From CAYVQU01 sp964453155 (GTDB lineage Bacteria; Chloroflexota; Anaerolineae; Anaerolineales; UBA11858), in assembly GCA_964453155.1 (NCBI GenBank), contig CAYVQU010000180.1, positions 1-10,344 of the forward strand: a stretch of 10,344 bases of DNA, read 5' to 3'. The notes below the pieces were generated by a model, which saw only the letters and a program-made list of their open reading frames with translations, searched no databases and was not told the DNA's origin. How positions within the stretch are numbered: position 1 is the stretch's first letter; each line of letters starts with the position of its first letter. Made by a program: the position numbers and the translations under genes. Below, in pieces: positions 5,488 to 10,344 of the stretch.

Positions 5488-6034
5488 AAAAATTTTTTTC
5501 CTCCTGTTAATTTTCGTACTGACGGCCTGCGGAAGTTCAGCTCCAACGGTCGAATACCCCAACTTGGATATCGCCCCCAAAGATGATCACTTGGGCAAAG
5601 CCCCCGAGTTGACCAACGAAATTTGGCTCAATACCGATCACCCTCTGCGGCTGGCTGATCTGCACGGTCAAGTGGTCCTGCTGGAGATGTGGACCTTCGG
5701 TTGATATAACTGTGTGCGCACAATTCCCTCGTTGAGAGAATTTCACAGTAAATATTCCGACCTCGGTCTAGTCGTCATTGGCAATCATTACCCCGAATTT
5801 GTTCACGAACGTGATCTCGATAATCTCATAGTGGCTGTCGAGCAACTGGAAATCGAATACCCCGTCGCCCAAGATAACGACCGCGCCACCTGGGCCGCCT
5901 ACAACAACCGTTTTTGGCCGACAACTTACTTAATTGACAAGTGGGGGAACATCCGCTACAAACACATCGGCGAGGGAGCGTATGATGTCACCGAAAATGC
6001 GATTCTCGCCCTTATTGCTGAACCTTATCCTTAA
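5484..6034 (+). CDS. Thioredoxin-like lipoprotein, candidate selenoprotein (UxxC)
   Basis: This appears to be one gene of about 183 residues, split by an in-frame TGA at 5702-5704. Upstream, KIFFLLLIFVLTAC is a lipoprotein signal peptide with lipobox LTAC (lipidated Cys about 16), so the protein should be tethered outside the cytoplasmic membrane. Then come RLADLHGQVVLLEMWTFG, the TGA, and YNCVRTIPSLREF. TlpA/DipZ-type thioredoxin folds have C-x-x-C at exactly this site (as in WTYTCINC-RTLP), so the TGA replaces the first catalytic Cys and the motif becomes U-Y-N-C (U74, C77). The rest (HYPEFVHERDLDN, YPVAQDN, RFWPTTYLIDKWGNIRY, GEGAYDVTE) follows the DipZ-like thioredoxin pattern with its cis-Pro. 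A SECIS-like hairpin follows the TGA. The expected start, ATG 5484, overlaps the previous stop as ATGA but is one base out of frame at A6T7 (5487-5499) and as written ends after 8 codons. One extra A gives MKKIFFLLL. The alternative is a decayed Cys gene. Confidence 0.72.
5709..5749 (+). promoter_or_regulatory. Candidate bacterial SECIS element
   Basis: Just downstream of TGA 5702-5704, ACTGTG (5709-5714) pairs with CACAGT (5744-5749) as a base stem. Above an internal loop, AATTC (5722-5726) pairs with GAATT (5738-5742); after a single C-A mismatch, CTC (5728-5730) pairs with GAG (5734-5736) and closes a 3-base GUU loop (5731-5733). The apical loop begins 26 bases after the UGA and its first base is G. 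The published bacterial SECIS rule asks for an upper stem of about 4-16 bp, a 3-14-nt loop with G among its first two bases, and 16-37 nt from UGA to loop. All three are met. Confidence 0.6.
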
Positions 6035-6067
6035 AATCCCAGCGGTAGGTTTTCTCATCCATCCGGG

Positions 6068-6076
6068 TGCTATAAT
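6068..6076 (+). promoter_or_regulatory. Extended -10 promoter for the DUF3604-like gene
   Basis: TGCTATAAT is a consensus TATAAT -10 (6071-6076) with a TG-N extension, 42 bases before ATG 6119. The -35 region is weak. It gives the large hydrolase-like gene its own transcript, separate from the thioredoxin-like unit ending at 6034. Confidence 0.6.
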
Positions 6077-6118
6077 CTGATTCAAGCATAAACCAAACAC
6101 GGCGCCAGGAGGTTAGGG

Positions 6119-8218
6119 ATGAACCAATACAATCTGGGGTTTGCACAAATCGATCCACAGCAACCGGTGGTCGCCGGTTCTTTCACCACAATCGAATTTA
6201 CCTATACCGCCGGTCACCCCATCGATGATTCGGGCTATCTAAAAATTGCGTTCCGCAGTGTCAGCGATGTGGGCGCGCCCCAATTTGATCATCCGGAAAA
6301 TCCCAACTTTTGCACAGTCATGACGAATGGGGATTGTGAGATTGAGCCGCGGTGGGATCCCAGAGGCCATATCCGTCCCTGGACCCGGGCCTTATTTTTG
6401 CAGATTCGCCGCGGCTTCCTCGCTGCTGGTGACCAAATCACAATCATTTTTGGGGATAAATCCGGGGATTCACCGGGTTGGCAAATGCAAACCAGTGTGA
6501 ACGAAATCTTCGAGTTCAAAACGCTGGTAGACCCCATTGCTACCTACCAGTTCAAAGAACTACCAAAATCCCCACAACTAACCATCATTCCTGGGAACCC
6601 AATCCGCGCGGTTTGCATCGCACCTTCTCAGGTGAGTGTAAACCAAAAATTTAGTTATCACCTGAAATTGGAAGATCGGTGGGGAAATCCCACTCAAAAA
6701 CCGCAACGCGTTATGCATTCAGGTTTTAAGGACATCGGGGTGCAGACCGTCTCAGCCACCCATGCTTCGACAGGGTTATCTGCCAGCAGCAATCCGATAG
6801 AAGCGCTACCAATCCACGCTGACACCCACCGTTATTGGGCCGACTTCCATGGCCAATCGGGGGAAACAGTTGGAGAACGAACAATTCAGGATTATTTCAC
6901 TTTCGCCCGCGATTATGGCATTTTGGATATTTCGGCCCATCAAGGCAATGACTTTCAAGTCACGGATGAATTTTGGGGCCGGGTTAATCAAACCACGCGC
7001 GATTTTTACGAACCAGGTCGGTTTGTCACATTCCCCGGATACGAGTGGAGCGGAAACACCCCGTTAGGAGGGGATCGTAACGTCTATTTTGAGAGTGAAG
7101 GGGGGCAAATCGCCCGCAGTTCCACTGAATTGTTGCCTGGTAACCGCTCAGAATTTATGGATGCGCCGACCGCAACCGACTTATTTGAGTTTTTAGCTAC
7201 TCAAAAAAATCCCAAAGCCTTCTGTTTTGCCCATGTGGGCGGCCGCTATGCTGATATCACCAGCCATGATCCAGAAATTGAGCTCGCCGTTGAAATCCAT
7301 TCCGCGTGGGGCACCTTTGAGTGGCTGTTGGAAGCAGCGTTAGAAAAAGGTTACCGAGTTGGCATTTGTGCCAATTCGGATGGCCACAAATGTCGCCCTG
7401 GCGCATCCTATCCTGGGGCCAGACATTTTGGATCGCTGGGTGGCTTGACCTGTGTATTGGCACCTGAATTGGATCGAGAGAATATCATTGCTGCCCTCAA
7501 AGCCCGGCATTTCTACGCCACGACCGGCAATCGCCCATTGTTGGACGTTCACCTGACAACTGGGAAAGGATTAACATCCATGATGGGCGATATTGTAGAA
7601 ACCAGTGCTACAGAAGCAACCCTGAATTTTCGAGTGGTCGGCACAGCCCCCATTGAAAGCATCGACATTATGAATGGCTTGGAAACTATTCAAACGCTGC
7701 GACCGCACCGCGTGAAAACAGCAAGTACGCGCCTCAAAGTGGTATGGCAGGGTGCCCGAGTGCGCGGCCGAGATCGTTTGGTGCAGTGGGATGGGAATCT
7801 CAAAATCGAGGGAAATTCAATTTTAGCAGTTACCCCCATCAATTTTTGGAATGCCAATCAGCCCGTAGAAATAATTAACGCTCAACAGCTGGCCTGGAAA
7901 TCTACCACGACTGGCGGGTTAGCAGGACTCATTTTGAATTTGGAAAATCCCAATTCTGGCCAGATAGCCATTAAAACCCATCAAGGTCAAATTGAATGCG
8001 ATCTCAACGTGATTGGCTCCAACCCCCTAATCTGGGAATACGGGGGGCTTCAGAAAGAGTTGAGGATATATCGTCTCTCTGAACAGCCCGGTTCAAGAGA
8101 CTTCTCATTTACAATGCCCGTTACTGACTTACACCCTGGAGATAACCCGCTGTATGTCCGGGTAACGCAGGAAGATGGGCATATGGCTTGGAGTAGTCCT
8201 ATTTATTTGGTGGTGTGA
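6119..8218 (+). CDS. DUF3604-like / PHP-type metal-dependent protein
   Basis: This 699-residue protein appears related to DUF3604 proteins, relatives of the PHP phosphoesterase superfamily. Motifs that would supply metal ligands are seen in order: YWADFHGQSGE (239-249; D242, H244), ILDISAHQGND (268-278; D270, H274), FPGYEWSG (305-312; E309), FAHVGG (370-375; H372), EIHSAWG (392-398; H394) and ANSDGH (418-423; D421, H423). KARHFYATTGNRP (461-473) is a characteristic family ending of the catalytic domain. Residues 1-230 look like beta-rich accessory domains, and 480-699 another beta-rich region with a sandwich-like end (PGDNPLYVRVTQEDGHMAWSSPIYL). There is no signal peptide, so it should be cytoplasmic. 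AGGAGG (6107-6112) lies 6 bases before the ATG. The substrate is unknown; phosphoester or related hydrolysis is the family-based guess. Its stop lies 4 bases from the convergent cobU stop. Confidence 0.8.
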   Translation: MNQYNLGFAQIDPQQPVVAGSFTTIEFTYTAGHPIDDSGYLKIAFRSVSDVGAPQFDHPENPNFCTVMTNGDCEIEPRWDPRGHIRPWTRALFLQIRRGFLAAGDQITIIFGDKSGDSPGWQMQTSVNEIFEFKTLVDPIATYQFKELPKSPQLTIIPGNPIRAVCIAPSQVSVNQKFSYHLKLEDRWGNPTQKPQRVMHSGFKDIGVQTVSATHASTGLSASSNPIEALPIHADTHRYWADFHGQSGETVGERTIQDYFTFARDYGILDISAHQGNDFQVTDEFWGRVNQTTRDFYEPGRFVTFPGYEWSGNTPLGGDRNVYFESEGGQIARSSTELLPGNRSEFMDAPTATDLFEFLATQKNPKAFCFAHVGGRYADITSHDPEIELAVEIHSAWGTFEWLLEAALEKGYRVGICANSDGHKCRPGASYPGARHFGSLGGLTCVLAPELDRENIIAALKARHFYATTGNRPLLDVHLTTGKGLTSMMGDIVETSATEATLNFRVVGTAPIESIDIMNGLETIQTLRPHRVKTASTRLKVVWQGARVRGRDRLVQWDGNLKIEGNSILAVTPINFWNANQPVEIINAQQLAWKSTTTGGLAGLILNLENPNSGQIAIKTHQGQIECDLNVIGSNPLIWEYGGLQKELRIYRLSEQPGSRDFSFTMPVTDLHPGDNPLYVRVTQEDGHMAWSSPIYLVV

Positions 8219-8222
8219 GAAA

Positions 8223-8795
8223 CTATTTATCAAACTTCAAAGCGATTTCGTGCAACGGCACAGCCATACCCGCGACCATAAAATATATTTCATCCGCAAT
8301 GGCAGCCAGTTGCTGGTTGGCCCGCCCGAGTAAATCGCGATACACCCGCCCGAGGGGATACGGTGGCACCAAGCCCAAACCGACCTCATTTGAGACAATG
8401 ATCCAATCTGCTGGCGATCCATCGATAGCAGTCATGATTGCTGCCAACTCCCCCTCCAGGGCCGCGGCGAACTGGGCTTCATCGGGATGGTCGGCATCAC
8501 CAGAAAAATTCATAAAAAGATTGTTGACGAGGAGGGTCAGGCAATCAAGAAGGACGATCTCAACATCTGCTAAATGATCCTGGACGGCAGCCCCAACCCC
8601 TGTGGGGGATTCAACGGTGTTCCAGGAAGTGGGTCGTTGTTTTTGGTGGTTTTCAATCCGCAGTTTCATCTCATCGTCAAAAGCGATCGCGGTGGCGACA
8701 TAGAGAACGCTATCACTGCGTTGCGCAGCGAGTTTTTCGGCCAAGGTTGATTTGCCACTGCGAGCACCGCCCAAAAGTAATGTTAACTGCCCCAT
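8223..8795 (-). CDS. cobU: Adenosylcobinamide kinase / adenosylcobinamide-phosphate guanylyltransferase
   Basis: CobU phosphorylates adenosylcobinamide and then transfers GMP to give AdoCbi-GDP, the activated precursor to which the lower base is later attached. The P-loop GGARSGKS (9-16, with K15 and S16) opens the protein. RIENHQKQRP carries H50, at the place of the His guanylylated in the Salmonella enzyme. SNEVGLGLVPPYPLGRVYRDLLGRANQQLA in the second half is the most conserved stretch of the family. The length of 190 residues is close to the usual 180. Its ATG at 8795 lies inside the end of cobQ (13-base overlap), and GGAGG in that gene sits 7 bases upstream, so the two are translated from one message. 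It acts in the cytoplasm. Confidence 0.95.
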   Translation of the reverse strand: MGQLTLLLGGARSGKSTLAEKLAAQRSDSVLYVATAIAFDDEMKLRIENHQKQRPTSWNTVESPTGVGAAVQDHLADVEIVLLDCLTLLVNNLFMNFSGDADHPDEAQFAAALEGELAAIMTAIDGSPADWIIVSNEVGLGLVPPYPLGRVYRDLLGRANQQLAAIADEIYFMVAGMAVPLHEIALKFDK

Positions 8796-10291
8796 ATCAT
8801 GGCCTCCAATTTTTCCATATCCAATACAGATTCGACCGTGTCACTTAAATAAGTCAGCGAGGCCGCGAAAGGATCTTCTTGAACTTCATTGGCATTCTGT
8901 GAATCCCAGTCCAAACTTTCCAACCAGGCCCGCCGCAAGTTGTGATTGGCGAACAAGCCATGAATATAACACCCCCAGACCCGTCCAGACGGATTCTGCG
9001 CACCATCTACAACTTGCACGACCGAATTATTGCGAGATTCGATTTTCAACCAGGGGGCGCTGCCTGTCGTCCGGCCCATATGAATTTCGTAGCCGGAGAT
9101 GGTTTGCCCATTTATTTCTCTTAACCACCCGATATCCGTAGTGATTTTGGCCACAGCTTGGAAAGTTGCTTTTTCACCTGCAAATGTGGTCTCGATTGGG
9201 AGTAAACCCAACCCAGCAGTATGTTCATCCCGCGATTCGATCTGATTGGGGTCTAAAATTGTTTGTCCCAACATCTGATAACCACCGCAAATTCCGACCA
9301 CCACGCCACCTGCGGCGGCATGAGCCTGAATGGCCTGATCCAAACCTCGCGAACGAATCCATTTCAGATCGTTGACGGTACTCTTGGTGCCGGGAATAAT
9401 GATCGCATCGGGCCGCCCCAAGCGTTCCACCGAGGTCACATAGCGGACCCGGACATCTTTTTCGGTCACTAGCGGATCGAAATCATCGAAGTTGGCGATG
9501 CGGGGCAGATGGATGATGGCAATATCGATGGCCGCGGAGGTATCCAGGCTCACCGGGGATAGGTTTTCGAGAGAAACCGCATCTTCATCAGGGATGTGGA
9601 GATCATGGAGGTAGGGCATTACCCCTAAAACCGGCACCCCACCCTGCTCTTCCAGGATCTGGATGCCATCTTCAAACAGAGTGATATCCCCCCGAAATTT
9701 GTTGACGATGAAACCTTTCAGCAATTCCTGCTCATCGGGCGGCAGCAACCAATAAGTTCCCAAAAGCTGGGCAAAAATTCCCCCCCGGTCGATATCACCG
9801 ACTAACAGCGTGGTAGCATCGGCATACTTCGCCACTGACATATTGACAATGTCTCCAGGTTTAAGATTAAGCTCGGCCGGACTGCCTGCCCCCTCAATGA
9901 TAACCAACTCATACTCATCCCGCAGGCGATCCAACGAAGTAGTCACGTAACGCCAAAGTTCATCCTTGCGAGGGTAGTAATCGCGGGCTTCGAGCACGTG
10001 CCAGGGTTTGCCCATCACGACCACCTGGGCCCGGGAATCGGCCTCGGGCTTGATCAGGATGGGGTTCATGTCAACGTGGGGGTCCAGTCCCGCGGCCGCG
10101 GCCTGAACAGCTTGAGCGCGGCCGATCTCTGAGCCATCGGGACACACCGCGGCGTTATTGGACATATTTTGAGCTTTATAGGGGGCTACTTTGATGCCTC
10201 TCCGGGCAAAGGTATGGCAGAGGGCGGTCACCAGCAGACTTTTTCCGGCCGAGGAGCTGGTTCCAACGAGCATGAGGGTTTTAGCGGGCAT
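8783..10291 (-). CDS. cobQ: Cobyric acid synthase
   Basis: CobQ amidates four side-chain carboxylates of adenosylcobyrinic acid a,c-diamide, using glutamine and ATP, to make adenosylcobyric acid. The N-terminal half is a P-loop synthetase domain: GTSSSAGKS (10-18), VAPYKAQNMSNNA (35-47), EIGRAQAVQA (55-64) and VGDIDRGGIFAQLLGT (164-179). The C-terminal half is a class I glutaminase: IIPGTKST (298-305), the nucleophile C335 in VGICGGYQMLG, GYEIHMGRT (400-408), and the catalytic H444 in CYIHGLFAN. The length of 502 residues is normal for the family and all key residues are present. It precedes cobU on the same strand. No cobalamin riboswitch is visible in the 53 bases upstream that are inside the window; one could lie beyond the edge. 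Confidence 0.96.
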   Translation of the reverse strand: MPAKTLMLVGTSSSAGKSLLVTALCHTFARRGIKVAPYKAQNMSNNAAVCPDGSEIGRAQAVQAAAAGLDPHVDMNPILIKPEADSRAQVVVMGKPWHVLEARDYYPRKDELWRYVTTSLDRLRDEYELVIIEGAGSPAELNLKPGDIVNMSVAKYADATTLLVGDIDRGGIFAQLLGTYWLLPPDEQELLKGFIVNKFRGDITLFEDGIQILEEQGGVPVLGVMPYLHDLHIPDEDAVSLENLSPVSLDTSAAIDIAIIHLPRIANFDDFDPLVTEKDVRVRYVTSVERLGRPDAIIIPGTKSTVNDLKWIRSRGLDQAIQAHAAAGGVVVGICGGYQMLGQTILDPNQIESRDEHTAGLGLLPIETTFAGEKATFQAVAKITTDIGWLREINGQTISGYEIHMGRTTGSAPWLKIESRNNSVVQVVDGAQNPSGRVWGCYIHGLFANHNLRRAWLESLDWDSQNANEVQEDPFAASLTYLSDTVESVLDMEKLEAMIWGS

Positions 10292-10344
10292 TTCTCTACC
10301 CTACATCTAGGATGCAAATGATCAGTCATGGTGTAGACTCTTGT

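Noticed and set aside
5713..5722. TGTGCGCACA perfect palindrome just after the selenoprotein TGA.
   Set aside because: It has no loop, so it cannot fold on itself as a hairpin; it competes with the better-supported nested stem and is within coding sequence.
4405..6034. Reassignment of UGA to Trp as one explanation for both in-frame TGA codons.
   Set aside because: Intact genes here use TGG for Trp and several end in TGA (for example at 2288, 3676 and 8216); in the thioredoxin-like gene the TGA aligns with Cys.
8219..8222. Bidirectional terminator between the convergent DUF3604-like and cobU genes.
   Set aside because: Only 4 bases separate the stop codons and no stem with a T-run is seen at the junction.
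10292..10344. Possible cobalamin riboswitch upstream of cobQ.
   Set aside because: Only 53 bases are available and no B12-box-like sequence is visible; the element is too large to judge here.

Overview
The window reads as a piece of a bacterial chromosome of moderate GC content: dense genes on both strands, Shine-Dalgarno sites of the GGAGG type, and recurring TGC-TAtAAT extended -10 promoters. The gene mix (cobalamin salvage/assembly enzymes, a divergent NAD synthetase relative, small VOC, SRPBCC and NTF2-like proteins, a DUF3604-type protein and a candidate selenoprotein) would suit an environmental anaerobe or facultative bacterium. Chloroflexota (Anaerolineae-like) is my best guess, but it rests on impression only; there is no rRNA or marker gene here.

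Layout. 49-1555, minus strand: a NadE-family amidating enzyme followed by a short, C-terminally abbreviated sulfotransferase. 1556-1825: divergent intergenic region. 1826-3678, plus strand: a small two-helix membrane protein, an NTF2-like protein and a metallo-beta-lactamase-fold hydrolase, closed by a strong intrinsic terminator at 3703-3739. 3785-4269: an SRPBCC protein behind a perfect 10-bp inverted repeat that looks like an operator. 4294-4366: a structured intergenic palindrome. 4405-4717: a YCII-family gene broken by an in-frame TGA and a one-base shift. 4771-6034: a tight three-gene unit (VOC protein, DUF1858-like protein, thioredoxin-like lipoprotein) preceded by a long imperfect leader hairpin. 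6119-8218: a large PHP/DUF3604-like metal-dependent protein with its own extended -10 promoter. 8223-10291, minus strand: cobU and cobQ, overlapping by 13 bases and converging on the previous gene with 4 bases between stop codons.

The most notable item is the thioredoxin-like lipoprotein (5484-6034). Its reading frame is interrupted by TGA (5702-5704) exactly where the first cysteine of the CxxC redox motif belongs, giving U-Y-N-C. The RNA just downstream folds into a stem-loop with a 3-nt GUU apical loop 26 nt after the UGA, matching the known geometry of bacterial SECIS elements. This supports a selenocysteine protein that a standard gene caller would split in two. The same gene has a second anomaly: its expected start, an ATGA overlap with the preceding gene, is one base out of frame at an A6T7 tract. 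That could be a sequencing error, transcriptional slippage or real decay. The broken YCII gene nearby, whose TGA sits at a Trp position with no matching hairpin, is a useful internal contrast.
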